Positions 41,061 through 53,766 of a DNA stretch of 64,000 nucleotides are shown here, piece by piece. Positions within the stretch are counted from its first letter, which is position 1; each line of letters opens with the position of its first letter. Location of the stretch: positions 1,674,001-1,738,000 of the forward strand of contig WBVU01000009.1 of assembly GCA_009192285.1 (NCBI GenBank), written 5' to 3'. Under the pieces are notes generated by a model. It had not been told where the DNA came from. It saw only the letters and a list, made by a program, of their open reading frames with translations, and searched no databases. The position numbers and the translations under genes were made by a program. Source of the DNA: Morchella semilibera (taxonomy: Eukaryota > Ascomycota > Pezizomycetes > Pezizales > Morchellaceae).

Positions 41061-41581
41061 TTAGAGTATGCCATGCTATACTAAATTATCACATGCTCAA
41101 CCATTTCCCACCGGTTGTACGCCCGGTTTTAATCTTCATGCTGTACTATTCTAGAGTAAATGTTCAATCATTAGTACAAAAACTTGCGCTTTTATCATAA
41201 ATACTAGTATTATTCTCACCCTCGTATTATCCCAATTAACAACCGAGTCGAGTGATACACCATGAATCACATGCACACCGCAGTTATTCAGCCGTTACTG
41301 TTGAAAATATATCCTCCCTGTAATGATTGTAGCAAGGTCTAGACAACTATTGCATTATGTCATTACTGCTTCTTTGCCAAGGCTGTTATAAGAGGGCTAT
41401 TAGATTCCCCCACGTATTAGAAGAAGGCATGACAAGAATTATTCGCTGCCAGACTCAATATCACGAACAGTTACAAAATAAAACCAACTCTACTCACCCC
41501 AATATATACTTATATAGTACTAAGTAGGCAACTTGGTATCTCGCGCTAGTCCTATCCTAGTTTGGATACCAGGCTTAAGTA
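41061..41581. other. Intergenic, AT-rich
   Basis: No gene or repeat recognised. Confidence 0.4.
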
Positions 41582-41677
41582 CAGCCACAGGTACAAATAA
41601 GTGATGGAACCCCTAAGAGTACAATTAAACACCAAATGTTGGTGGCGTTTTACCAAAACAGGCATCACCTACCGCTG
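41582..41677. mobile_element. CAGCG-family MITE, copy 1
   Basis: 96 bp between TA dinucleotides (41580-41581, 41678-41679). It begins CAGCCACAGG and ends CTACCGCTG, and shares AAGTGATGGAAC and the 20-mer ACACCAAATGTTGGTGGCGT with the element at 54311-54460. Relative to that copy its right part lacks the CCATCACTTATTATC arm. No coding capacity. Confidence 0.65.
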
Positions 41678-41679
41678 TA

Positions 41680-43356
41680 CATGTACCTTATTACATCTAC
41701 TAGCACTGATATTAGTAATGTGGCTACTATGCTTAGGCGAGTTTCGGGGTTTCCGCTGTTGACTAAGTATACATTAATACGGACATCATATTACGTTTAC
41801 TACTAGTACTAAGAATTAAACACCGCTTAAAGTTTTGAATCAACTAGTCGAGATCAAATAAAGAAGATATCCACCCGCAAGATTCTTCACAGTCGCAATC
41901 TTTCAGATTGACTACTACGAACACCTTATTGTACACTCCATTATCCCTCCATACTGCCGAGCATACGACCGGCTAGATACTCCTAGAGAGCCCTGGGGTC
42001 GGAAAAACAAGAACCAGTTATCCATATCCTCCTTCGGGAGTGATTTATAATGTAATGGCTTATAGCTTCTCACTCGGTTTTCTTGGGCGGTCTCTAGGTG
42101 GGTGACAAGACTTAAGACTGATATACACTCGTGGAGAGAAAATTAAAGCACCCCAACTTATCACCATCCTTCAGGCGGGCGGGGATTAAGACAGAATTTT
42201 TATTTCGTTAATTGCATAATCTACCCACCGTCATTCAAAGAATAACACCAGTACTATTATGATAGTTGTCATAATTGAGTTGTGCAGCCGGCGCCTGGTA
42301 CTACTTGTAGTTACCGAACAACTTTAACTTTTGTGTCAGGAAACACCTGTTCGTCCCAAACCGTATCTATAGAGAGGCTGTTCTCCCCCCCTCTTGCTCT
42401 TACCGTCCGTTCTAAAATACTTTATGGCTAGTTTGTTTCATAGATCAAAGTTCCTTCCCGGCAAAAGTAAAAACGAGAAATTGAGCTAGTCCATCATAGG
42501 TATCAACTAAGGTGGGGGTGGTGGAAAAAATTCAAACGACCCTTCTTTGCAGCCAGTAATTAAAATAATATTAAACAGTCGAAATTGAAAGTCGATATTA
42601 GTGAGTCCTCCTCAATGACGGAAATATGACCAAAGGAAGACTAAACGGCCCAATCGTATGTCCGTATGTACATATGTATAGTTAAGTATCATATTGGGTA
42701 AATATCGACAGAACTACATGTATAACCAACATACGCTCCTAGTTGGGGTCTATCTGGGCACCCACGACTAGAGAAGTTTATTTCGTGACTGTTTTTACCG
42801 CGTCCCTACACCCGGAGTACTAAGTCCCTACAGATGCGGGCAGGGGGCACAAGAGTATGGATGGGACTTATATGAAGAGTGTAGGGGAGAACGTAAGGCC
42901 AGCCACTACTACACCAAGCTCACAGTTGAGTAACTTTGGTTCATTATTCGTTTTGGCCTTAGTAGTAGAATGCATGAGACGGTATTTCATAGTGTAGCTG
43001 TGGAATGCTGATTAGTTTCTTCCCCTATCTACATAGTTCGTTCCATGATACTGATCAGTCCCTTGATCCTGGATTAGAACTCCATAACGATTTTGGTAAA
43101 AGCCAAAAAAAATTTCTTTCTTTCTGGACCATGCAAGAGGAAGACCAGTAACTTTCATATCCATGGTCAAACTACATGTAGCTTGGCCCAAAAGCTGTGA
43201 GTATGGAGGGTAAGTTTAAAGCTGCACAGCTTCCAGCCTTCTTAGCCTGTACCTTTCACCAGTTCACACCCGTCACAAACATCGACTGTCATAGGAATTG
43301 ATTAAAAGCACTATAACAAACCTCAGACCCGATGCCTGACTAACCTTAGCACTACC
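41680..43356. other. Intergenic, AT-rich
   Basis: No open frame with family likeness, no RNA gene and no repeat structure that I can support. Three TACATGTA palindromes (near 41681, 42714 and 43170). Confidence 0.4.
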
Positions 43357-44436
43357 TCAAGAAAAGTCCGGAACCTCCACCCCAATCTTCTTATACGCCG
43401 CTGAGAACACCAGCTTCTCCCTCTCCTCCCTCGCCCTCCTCAAAATTTCTGCCCCCACAACCAAGTCCATAATTGCCAGCCCCACACACTTAAACACCAC
43501 ATTCCCGCCAAACTTCTCACTCAAAGGAACATTTCCTACCTCAATCAGATCCTCTGCCCCCAGCTTGGCCGAAAGCACCTCCCCCGCCTCCTCCAGACAT
43601 GCCTTCTTCGAGTCCACGAAAACCTTCACATCCGCCCTCCTTAGATACGCTGAGTCTACCTCTATCATATCTCTCTTATACGACCCAATCAATGACACAT
43701 ACCTGTCCCTCCCCGCCGTCAAATACTCAAGCGGAAACAGCGGCTTCGTCGCCGGCGTGCAACAAAACATCGCATCACATCCGTCCACCGCCTCCCTCAC
43801 CCCCACTTCATACCCCGCCTCATCTGGTGCCAACGCCACAAATTTACAATCTGGACTCGCCAAACTCCACTTCGTCACCTCATTGAGCTTCCTCGCGCCC
43901 GGTAGTGCCTCCCTCGCCCGTCCAACAGTCGACCGCCCCACAATCGTCACCTGAAGTAGCCCTGGCACCAAATTCATCACCAGACTTAATGCCCACCTCG
44001 CCTGCTTCCCTGTGCCAAACACCACCACCCGCCGCACGGCCAGCCCGTTCTCAATACGCTTTAGGAGTAGTATCATGCTTGCCAGTGCAGTACGGAAACC
44101 TGTGACCTCCTCAGCGGCTAGGACACCGATGAGGGCCCCAGTGGGGCCGTCATGAATTGTTAGTGTGCCCTTGGGCGGTGCTGTGGTGTTGAGCGTGACT
44201 GTTTTGATGGCAGTGAGTTCTGTGTTAGAGCAGGGCATGAACAGCGTCGTGGAGCCATTTGAAGTTTCGATGGACTGGCGTAGCGGCTGATGGACCTTGG
44301 AAGGGCGTGTCGAGAACTCTATGAGTCCCGAGTTGAGGATCTGGAGCGTTGAGAGGAGGGCTGGAGCGTCTAGATTGCTGAGGATATAGGAGATGTCACT
44401 GTCGGATAGGACCAAGGGGTTCTGGGGAGATGACAT
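43357..44436 (-). CDS. Ornithine cyclodeaminase / mu-crystallin family protein
   Basis: NAD(P)-dependent enzyme of the ornithine cyclodeaminase/mu-crystallin family, predicted cytosolic. Members turn ornithine into proline plus ammonia or reduce cyclic imines; which reaction applies here cannot be told. One exon of 359 aa, a usual length. The start has a strong context (GCCACCATGTC on the minus strand). Motifs seen: EEVTGFRTALAS (about residues 110-121; the Arg and Thr are conserved in the family), Rossmann signature VVVFGTGKQARWAL (about 138-151), FVDSKKACLEEAGE, and the C-terminal GNVVFKCVGLAIMDL that is characteristic of the family. Codons end mostly in C in the N-terminal half, unlike YME1 or glycerol kinase. 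It is divergently paired with the AlkB-type gene across a 1.2-kb spacer. No lesion is visible. Confidence 0.9.
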   Translation of the reverse strand: MSSPQNPLVLSDSDISYILSNLDAPALLSTLQILNSGLIEFSTRPSKVHQPLRQSIETSNGSTTLFMPCSNTELTAIKTVTLNTTAPPKGTLTIHDGPTGALIGVLAAEEVTGFRTALASMILLLKRIENGLAVRRVVVFGTGKQARWALSLVMNLVPGLLQVTIVGRSTVGRAREALPGARKLNEVTKWSLASPDCKFVALAPDEAGYEVGVREAVDGCDAMFCCTPATKPLFPLEYLTAGRDRYVSLIGSYKRDMIEVDSAYLRRADVKVFVDSKKACLEEAGEVLSAKLGAEDLIEVGNVPLSEKFGGNVVFKCVGLAIMDLVVGAEILRRAREEREKLVFSAAYKKIGVEVPDFS

Positions 44437-45644
44437 GGTGGCGGCGTCCTTGAGCTTTTGAATCCACGGGGGATCTTGATGCTAGATACGTGACTATGTA
44501 GCTGGAAGGGTGGGAGGAGGGGGGGGGGGTGAGGGGGGTGAGGGTGGGAGGGGGATCCTTTTGTTGTGAGGTGAGATGTTGTTGTATACGTATGTATCTG
44601 TGAATTTTTTCCCCAACTGCTACACGGGCCTCATGACAGATACTTTAAGGGAAGATTGAGAGGATCACCGTGCTCTGCAGCTGGTGCTAGTACCCATCGG
44701 TCGAGTGCTTTTCCGAAAAGGCCCTGATGGGCAATCAGTTGGGTATTTATCGCGGCAAAGGTGGGTTTGGTGATAAATAGTGACACATGGATTTCAAAAA
44801 TCATGTGCCTGTCATAATGGCAATGAGGTAGACCTTAGAGTATTCGAGTTGCCCTGCTTGCTACTTGCCCTAATCTGCTCTGCTCTGCTCTACTCTACTA
44901 CAGGCTACCTGAGGAAGCAACCCGAGTTAACGTGGTAGATAGGTATCTCCTCGGGTTAGTGAAGCTGCGAATGGGGGGTTCCGTTTAATTCGTAGCCCAC
45001 CCTCCCCTGACTGCGGCGAGGAGCATGTAAGAGCAAGCCGGCCATATGCATATACATCTGCAATTCCAATATAGCCGGCCGACCAGCCGTACCTACGTCG
45101 CCACTTCTGAAAAGGAAGGAAGGATGGCAGTAAAGACGAAAGCCAATGATCGTTAAACGGGTAATTACCTCCTGAGTAGGTACATGTACATAATGACTCT
45201 TGGTTGACAGTAGGGCTTGGCTTTCTTATATATGTAGCTCGTGGTGTGCCAGACGTACGGAAATGGTGATTCTCCGATCATTGTACGGAGTACGGGCCCA
45301 TGCACGGTTCGTAGAACAGAACCCTGACAAAAACGTTTTTAAATAAAGTTTTCCGCCAGGCAGGGTGCTAGAGCAACACAGCACAGACCTGTTTGGTTTT
45401 GAAAGGTCCGCCCTGAAGTTTTTATTTTATAATAATTAGCTATTTAGCGTTAATTAAAACTTTATTTTTCACTTGCCTGCGGCTCTGGGGAGGGGCTTGG
45501 CACCTGGAGAGCTGAGAGCTAGAAGTGACGTAGCTGATGAAGGAAGGTCAATGAGTACTCCTACATGTAAAAAAAAAAAAGAATTACCTACATCGCCATA
45601 TCACCATATCATTATACTTCCTAGAAACAATTACAAGCATACCA
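44437..45644. promoter_or_regulatory. Shared spacer of a divergent gene pair, with G tract
   Basis: 1.2 kb between two diverging start codons, so it must hold both promoters. A G-rich tract (44506-44555, runs of 3-11 G on the plus strand) lies about 70-120 nt upstream of the cyclodeaminase start, on its template strand. TATATATG at 45228-45235 and TTTATTTTATAATAATTA near 45421 are AT-rich candidates but too vague to call as TATA boxes. Confidence 0.45.
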
Positions 45645-47644
45645 ATGCCAAAACGCTCAATAGCCTCTTACTTCACCCCTACCCCTAACCCCTCCAAAAA
45701 ACCCAAGCTCGAACTCTCCCTCACCTCCGACCTCCCACCAAGCACACACCCCTCATATCCCTTCCCGATCCCATGCCTTCCGGGCAAGCTTGAGCTCTCG
45801 TCACGGAGGCCAGTTGATAAGACCGCCTCTAGAGAAGGGGCCAGTGAAGGAGGTGCTAACGATTCTAAGGGTACCAATGATTCTAACGACACCAATGATC
45901 CTAAAGACGCAAACACCACCAATACCAGCACCAGAACCACCTCCTCCACTCCCGCCGAGCTTCCCCCAACCACCATCCACAAACCTGACCTCTCAATCCT
46001 CCACTACCACCCCTTCCTCCACGCCTCCCTCGCAAAGGCGCTATTCATCTTCCTCCGCGCACACCTGCCCTTCTATAGAGTACACTACAGCATACCCCGT
46101 GCGGGTGTACCGGTAGTCGTTAAAACTCCGCGATTGTATTTATCCCCCCCCCCCCCCACACACACACATACACGCGCACACCTTCTCTGTATTCTACCAC
46201 TAGCACCAGCTTTGAGCTCCGCTGAGCTAAGCTTGAGCTGACAGCGGCTTGTGCCGCTCGAAAGCACATCCCTCTTCGGCGTAGACGCAACCTCCACTTT
46301 CCACGCGGCCTCTGGCGAGCTGCTGGATACGCGAAGCGGCCGCCCAGTGCCGATTGATCGATATCGATGTAGGCCAAGGCCGGTGCCGATGTGTTTAGAG
46401 GTTTTAAGGGAGGTTTGTTTCTCCGGTCCGGGATGGAAAGAGAGCTAGAGGGGGGAGGGGGGGGGTGCGGTTGGGTTTATAGGTGGTGCTGACGGTGTGA
46501 AGTATGTAACCAAGCGCACAGGCACCAGTTATAATATAGTTCTTGTGAATTACTATGCGGACGGCGGGGATTCGATTGCGTATGGACTACCTGGCTGGCT
46601 ACTTGAATAGGTGACCGAGTGATATGGGATGACTGGGCTAACCAATGTAGAGGAATGGATAGTTATCATTCGGACGACGAGCGCTTTTTGGGGGAGAATC
46701 CTACTATTGCATCCTTGTCGCTGGGGGTTAGAAGGGATTTTGTGATGAAACAGTGAGTATATATGTTTACCCCGCCCCCGCCCCCCCGCCCCACCGCCCC
46801 CGCATTTATTTAGGTGAGGTCAAGTTGCGTTTTATGGAGTGGAGTTTACGGGTGCTACTGCGGATCTCGCTATTGGTGGGGGGGTTAGAAATACTATAAG
46901 GATTTGGGAGTGTGGTGACCAGAGATGTTACCTCATAGGGATGAGATGGGAGAGGTTTTTCTCTTTATGAGAATTGTGCATCCCACCCAAGATTATCTTT
47001 TTGGGGGCGGGTAGTACATATCCTTATATCCCAGATATCACTATGAACAACCTTCTTATAAACGGCATACTTATAAACGGCATCCTAATATCTAATAAAC
47101 GATATCCTTATAAACAACATGCTTTATAAACAACAACCCTCACAAACAAAAACAACATTCATATAAACACCATCCTTATAAACACCATTACTTAGCGAGA
47201 CCTGTAGCTCCCAGGCCAACTTCAAACTCCCACGCAGCTCCCACCTGTAGACCCCCGGTAACGCTAACAAACATACAGTAAAACCATCCCAGCACTCAAC
47301 CACACATTCTCGCTCCCCTCCGGGGACCTGCTGCTCATGCAGTCCACAACACAGTCCAAATGGCTACACTCGATCCCGAAGCGATCGTCGACCTCCGATG
47401 CTGCGGCCTCGTGGGCGGGCGGAGGGAGAATCAATATCACGTTCCGGAAGGCCCTTGAGCGTGGCGGGACCGAGAATTACTACTGGTATGTATGATATGA
47501 TACATGCGTGTGCTATGTGGCTGGCTCCAATCACCGGGAAGAGGAATATTAATAGTAGGTGTGATGTGCGGTAGTTACAATGTTGGCAGCGGCCCGGTGT
47601 ATTGCTGGGATAAGGTGGAGGGGAGGATGGTGCTCAAAGCTTGA
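45645..47644 (+). CDS. AlkB-type 2-oxoglutarate/Fe(II) dioxygenase (ALKBH2/3-like)
   Basis: Predicted nuclear DNA repair enzyme that removes alkyl groups from bases by oxidation, using Fe(II) and 2-oxoglutarate. Six exons, 45645-46135, 46265-46412, 46503-46579, 46663-46752, 47279-47485 and 47575-47644, join in frame to 360 aa; every intron has GT-AG ends. Fe ligands: HxD in NYYADGGDSIAYHSDDE (spanning intron 3) and His in SKWLHSIPKR. The 2-oxoglutarate-binding arginines are in GRINITFRKAL. SGRPVPIDRYRCRPRPVP, ENPTIASLSLGVRRDFVMKH and YNVGSGPVYCWD match fungal AlkB homologues. The first 110 residues are low-complexity and begin KRSIASYF, close to a PCNA-interacting (PIP) box with Lys in place of Gln. 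Intron 4 is unusually long (526 nt) and repeat-bearing. The other introns are 83-129 nt. Exon ends were chosen by matching the family, so a few borders may shift. Confidence 0.9.
47054..47190. repeat. 15-bp degenerate tandem repeat inside AlkB intron 4
   Basis: Seven or eight imperfect copies of a unit near CTTATAAACRRCATC, with one longer interruption. It lies wholly within the 526-nt intron and ends about 70 nt before its branch site GCTAAC. Confidence 0.75.
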
Positions 47645-50600
47645 TCGGAGTAGGGAGAAGGTTACAACACATGTATAATGTATACATATACATACATACC
47701 AGGAATTCCCAACAGTTTCTGGGATGATCCATGACTGAAGAGAGGATCTTCAGCGACCAACAAATCTTAAGTCCTAAAATATTAGACAGTTGATATTCAT
47801 TTGTTGTGGAATTTTTACTCGTCCTGCACGATCCATCACTCGATCACCGGACTCACCCACGGCGAAATTGAATTCCTTGCTACTGGGCCCTCAACTTTAA
47901 TTCGAAAGAATCCGTCTTAGGGTCAGATTTTAGACGGTCATTAACCCACTTATGAAACAGAGTATCAAGGCACTCGCTACTTCTTCCAGGAACTAAGTGT
48001 ACCACAATCTATTACTATTGGTCCGGAGTCCCCAGCCTATCCACAGTTCCACAGCCTCGCGAATCTTCCCGTCTACTCCCCTGAAGGCTGTAGCGCCAAA
48101 GAGGTCATGATCATCTACCGAGCATTGGAGGGCAGGGATATCCAACTACCGGGGCAAGCTAGCAGATGGGCGCCGAGCAGACCTATGATTGACCCTAGTC
48201 AGTCAGTTAAACCGCTAATTCGGGTACCTTGGTAGGTTTTTGGTACGACTCCATCTACCAATTTCAAACAAAGCAGAAAACATGCAAAGGTTTTACTTGA
48301 AGAATTTCTTGGGGACGTATCCATACCTGCTCACGGGGTACCTGGACCACCTCGATGCATGCAGTGAGTCGGATCGCGTCGGGATCGGTTCGTGAGTAAA
48401 CTCGTTGTTAAGACGGAACAATCCCTATATCACGGTGCTGGCTATGGATAAGGAAAAAAAAAAAAAGCTCAGCTGAAGGGAACCTGGTGAATACATATGT
48501 ATCCGTATCCGGTGCGTCTATGTACTATGTCCATATGTGCAGAAGACAGCAGCACGGCACGCGATCCCAGGCGGAATTGTGTTTTTCATGTCTCCCGATT
48601 GATTTGGAAGTAGGCATGTAAAAAAACAAACAGTCTGCCCCCCCCCCCCCAACCAAGAAACACAACCCGTGATCGTGAGTAGTGATCGTTGGATGTAGAT
48701 CATGGCGCTTATCCCGCCAAACAAACCCCCGCCCGTTTATGTCTCAGTAACAGCAATGACCACCACCATGGGTAAACGTTCCGTCCCGTTGGGTTCACTC
48801 TAGCAGGAAACGGAATATCTATGATAGATGCGGGATGTTTAACCGATGCTGTCTATATGCTGGGCACTACAAATATCTTTGGTAAACTAGGCACCGCAAC
48901 GATCTTGACCGGATTCAATACACATATATTACCAGGTAAGAGCTCGAGCCTCTTGGTACACGGGGAACTTTGGGGCAATGATATTCGGCACTTTTGTGCC
49001 ACGTCATTTAATTTGATCACTGCAAAGTAGAAAGTATTTCGAGAATGTGTTGATACCTAACTGGACCCTGCTGAACCTTGGCCCCATTTCCGACATTCCT
49101 GACTTGAGAAATGAATTCTCGTGGGCTCCAAGGAGGTCAAAACTTTGATATGGCGATGTATCCCATCTAGATTAAGACTGAATTTTGATTTCGACATGGG
49201 CCAAATTCTATTGACCAGCGAGTGATTGACGATGAACATGGTATAGCATGTGAAACACGGCATGTTGCCATGCAGAGAGATTATTAAACGGGATACGTCT
49301 GCACCATATCGAAAAAAGGCGGAAAATAGGCAGTCAATGAAGGACAACCGGCACCAGCTTTTTTAGATAGGGGACCGGCCATTTTCCGAAATAGAAACAC
49401 CAAGACTGTGGGTTTTTTCTTTTTTCTTTTCAAATTCAAGAAACGTTTTTACTTGGATTGGTGAATTATGCAAGAAAGAGTTTCGGTGAGGTGGCCGGTG
49501 AGTGATACTGTAAGAAAATATAGCGTTCAATCATCAGACCCTCCAGCAATCATAGGATGGATGTATGTTATCCCGCCACCGGGAAGTTCCAGAATGCCTT
49601 TGGTGGTTATTCATGTGCAAAACCGAATTGAATAGAAAGCGTTGCATTCTATTCTAGCATGCGGCTGCAGAATGTTACTATCGTGCACCTATGTTTGCTG
49701 TCTTGTGGTATTAGTTTTCAATTTTTCGGAATGGACGCTATACGAAGCCAAAAGAAGGATCTTAGATGGGATGCAGCAGTGCTCTGTGCACATATCGAGA
49801 TCCATTGGCTTTCGGGAATTGACTTACTTGTCATTAACGGCGGCGTGATAGGCTGCAGAAAATTCTCCTCACGCTATCGCGGTCGAGAAACCCTGTGGGC
49901 AAGAAATGGTCCTACGCTGGACTGGGGGCCAACAAGAGTCTCGTGGTCGTTGCGGTGGTTATCGATGCGGGGATCATCGCAACCTGTCTACGCCGTAAAC
50001 AGTGCCGACCATACAAATTCCCCAGCTAGATTATACCTGGTAACAGTCCATTACAGAACCTGGCTCGCTCCTTGTAGTGTCAGTGGCTCAAGAAGTGCTG
50101 GACGAACCATTTTTGCAGCCATTAGTTGATTCTCTGTAGGTACATATGCGGTTAGGTACTCTGGCTTGGCTTGTTCTTCTTTGTGGTATCTCTCGGAGAG
50201 TCAAGCTTCTTTGGCAGTTCGTACCTTTTCTCCCACTATTTTCCTAGCCGGCGTATTACTACCTCGACCCAGTAATCCACCATTACCCGCAGACCTTCCC
50301 GACGAGGTGTATTGTTTTGATGTGGGTGGACCTCTTCACGCACTGTCTTATACGGCGATTAAAAATTCACCGTTCTTAGTTTAGACAAGCTTTCCTATCT
50401 CATTTAGCAAGTTGTTCCCATCCATTTCTTTACCCCCGCTAGCAAGGGGCTTCAGCTATGGTCCAGACTCCCCAGAATTTTCATTTCGAATTAGTTTGGG
50501 GCTTGGGCTTCAAAGCCCAGAACTCTAGAACCTCGCACTTTGACAGACTATATGGTGCCATGGGTATGCATACCCGCTCGCTTGTCAATCCCAGCGCTAC

Positions 50601-53600
50601 TCAAGGTGTCGATATCGTGTTCTCCCAAGTCCTGATCTCTCATCCTCCTGTGGGGACAGTATGTAAGGACATTGTGGCAGCCCCAACCTACTCCCCAGGC
50701 CAACTTGAAGCTGAAATAACCTGCCCTTCAAGGGAACTCAGCTAATCCACTCGAACGGGAATCCCGAGATTATGCGATATTAACGCCCAAATACCCATTC
50801 AGGCGCCTTACTTAGATGCATTGCATTCCCGGGAGCTGCCCAAGTAGGTGCTGCATCCGCCGGTGTAAAAGGATTCTAGGTGTGATACGTGTGAGCCTTT
50901 CAAACTAGGAAATATCTGTGCTGAGTTGTCCAATAATCTGGAGAGAGGAGGAGGATGCAATGTATGCGGTATTAAACTGGCCTGGGGGTAAATAAAGATA
51001 AATCCTGTGCGTATGGAGACAAGCAATACAATCTCAGGGTTTTAGGGTCCTTACGTACCTGGCATGACAGCAGCTTGTTTTACATCATTTTCGAGTTTGG
51101 GACGACATCCAGTGAACGTGTCTATAAAACAACGTACAGCATACATGTAGTTTGTCTAAAGAAGAGGGAAACAATAGACTCTTATCTTAAGGGTAGTCAC
51201 ACACTGTAGGCCTATAAACAGATAAGAATACAGAAGATTAAGAACTTGAATCCTCGCCAGAAAAGAAAAAAAAAGAAAAAAGAAGAAAAAAGAATAAAGA
51301 GTAAAGCGGTTCAAGGACAGCAAATTGAGATGGAAAATTACGAGGAAGAACCCCACCACGTGACCCTTGGGTCTAGAATCCCAGGGAATAACGAATGACC
51401 AATATAAAGGATTCCTGGTGTCTGCCTTCTCAGCACTTCGGGCGGCCCGTTCCTCTCCGGGAAAAAGAAATACCCAGTAGTTAAGAAAAAGAAAATTCCC
51501 CGTGTGCTGCGCCATTCGATCCCAGATACGGAAGCCATTGACTGTCGCGTTCCATCGTTTTTTTCCTCTCTCATTTTCTTTGCTTGTTTCAAGACAAAAA
51601 CCACAAACTCCGCTTCCAATTTTGCAGTAAACATCTATCCTAGTACCTAAGTAGCATAGTGATATGCCAATATGTAGCAAAAGCACCGCTAGTTGGCCCT
51701 ATTCAGAGTCCAGGGCAAGTACCTTTGAGAGTCACAAGTATTAAAGTAAGTATAGGAAAGCAAGAAGCAAAGTAGGAGTGTCTCATACTTGAGCATTCGC
51801 TACTACGATCTTCTTCCTCCACCACTTGGACCGGACAGCGTTGCGTGCCCTCGCTTCTTATATATAAGGAACACCAGCCTTTAATAAGCAATCTGGTATG
51901 ACCTTTTGCGGATTGTTAGCTGAGTTATATATATCTTAAGGCTGAAGAGAAATAGGGAATGGTGATCCGTTACTTACTACAACTGTAATTCACCTTGGTA
52001 TAATGACACATTGTTTTCGATATTAATTTAAGGTATTAGTAAGTATTGGCGTTGGAAGGTGACTATGGATATAAATTTTCTAACGAAAACCTGGGAACCT
52101 TGGAGACTCTGACTTGGGCAGTAACGAGTGTAGGGAGGAAAATCGAGCCCCCTTCTAGAAAACAATTTATAGTAGCAATTTGGCAAAGGCGTATATGGAA
52201 TTAGCCGTGATGTCGAAAGAGATTGGAGATGGACGCCGTACTCTGCTCTCATACTTATAGAATCCTCTTAAACCCAACTGATGTGATGTCGGTCAACGAA
52301 AGACCTTAAGACCAACTGAGAATTAAATAAAAGCAAAAATCGGAAAATAGTAAATAAAGGATATTGAGTCCGTGTGTGTTCGAAACCCGATTCCAGGCAG
52401 GACCCCTTGTAAGCATCGCTACTCTCGAACATTCCGATTTGGGTACATATGTCGAAATTCCCAGGGCCTCAATCCCTTGTCTTGATAAATCGGGACGGTA
52501 TTCGACTACACAGTGAATCATATGGATTGATTGCTCCTCTTAACCCTTCTCTGCCCTCGTCCTTGCAGCTTATGTCTAGATCTCGCTGGATCTAGGTACC
52601 AACATCCCGCCAAGATGACAATGGATCGAGCTAATCGCATTTGAGAGGCATAATCGCTAAAGCAAGTCTGATGGGGTGGGAAATAGTCCGAATGGTTCCC
52701 AATGATAGAAAGTGGTTCCACAGAAAACCCTACAGTCCAAGGGGAGAGGCCGCCTGTAGCAGTGGTGTGAGGATGTGGCAGACGACACTAATAGTATGTA
52801 GTGTAAACCGCTGGACCCAGGAATCTAAGGCTAAATTAGAACCGAAGCCTATTCAGTTTTTCAGTTCGTCACGGATTGACACTGGAACGTATTGCTTAAC
52901 AGGTTGTGAGCGATGGAGAAGGGAATGATCAACATAGAGGGAAAAGGTGTAACAGTTTGGTTGTCAAGTGTCCAGTAACCCACCAAAAAAGGAAAGAAAA
53001 AAGATTCTTCAGGCGATTACGCGACCGTTTTGGCACTCTAAGACATGAATTGCGTTGTCTCTTGCATTGACAGGGGAAAATCTCTGGTTTGAACCCGTTT
53101 AAGATTACGATGGAAGGATATAGCACAGGTATCTATTGTATCTATCCATACATAGCATACATACATGTACCTGGTATCCCCCATGATCTCGCATCGCATC
53201 CAAACCCCCCCTCCATATACATGTATTTCATTTTATACGTAATGTTGTAGATATATTAGATCAAGGGCCTATATTCTGTGTGAATAAAGCCTCCTCCATG
53301 AGATACATGTATCTAATGTACCTATACACCACATTTTAGCCTTCTCTCACCCACTCAAATTGTTCTGGCTAGACGTTGGTTTATCAATTAGAAATACATG
53401 TATGTCTCTTGGTAATTAGAACACGACCAAGCTAAACAAATTTGAACATTTCAAACAGGACTCGACTGAATCAAAAGTTATCTAGAGCCACAAATTGCTG
53501 AGAGTGTGTGATCAGATTCACCCCCAGTCTATACCCCGTTAATGTACATATACTCGATGCAATTATTTGCTGTCGTCGAATGAGAGAGAGTACAGATCAT

Positions 53601-53766
53601 GTGACCCCAAACGTATATATGTGCAAATTTCAGCTGCAGCCAAATTGAAGTTTATCACCTTGGTACACGTAGTCCATTGCTTAACTTCTTATGCACTCCG
53701 CCTCTAGAGCACTCTCAATCCAACCCCAGAACAATCTAGAGCAGACACAATTTCATGCTCTATTCC
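47645..53766. other. Intergenic with unidentified open stretches
   Basis: Several frames read like protein over 70-160 codons: about 47944-48233 and 48758-49030 (plus), 49659-50129 (plus) and 50458-50745 (plus). None carries a domain that I recognise, and adjacent stretches lie in different frames without convincing splice links. A 176-codon minus frame at 51156-51686 has no ATG at its 5' end. These may be remnants of decayed genes or chance, so none is called. C run at 48641-48650; A/T-rich elsewhere. Confidence 0.35.

Noticed and set aside
51156-51686. 176-codon open frame, minus strand, the longest unassigned one
   Set aside because: It has no ATG at its 5' end, its C-terminal part is a Phe/Leu run from a poly-purine tract, and no domain is visible.
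53083-53110. GGTTTGAACCCG, a B-box-like sequence, with another at 56262
   Set aside because: No A box or cloverleaf upstream at the right distance and no T-run terminator.
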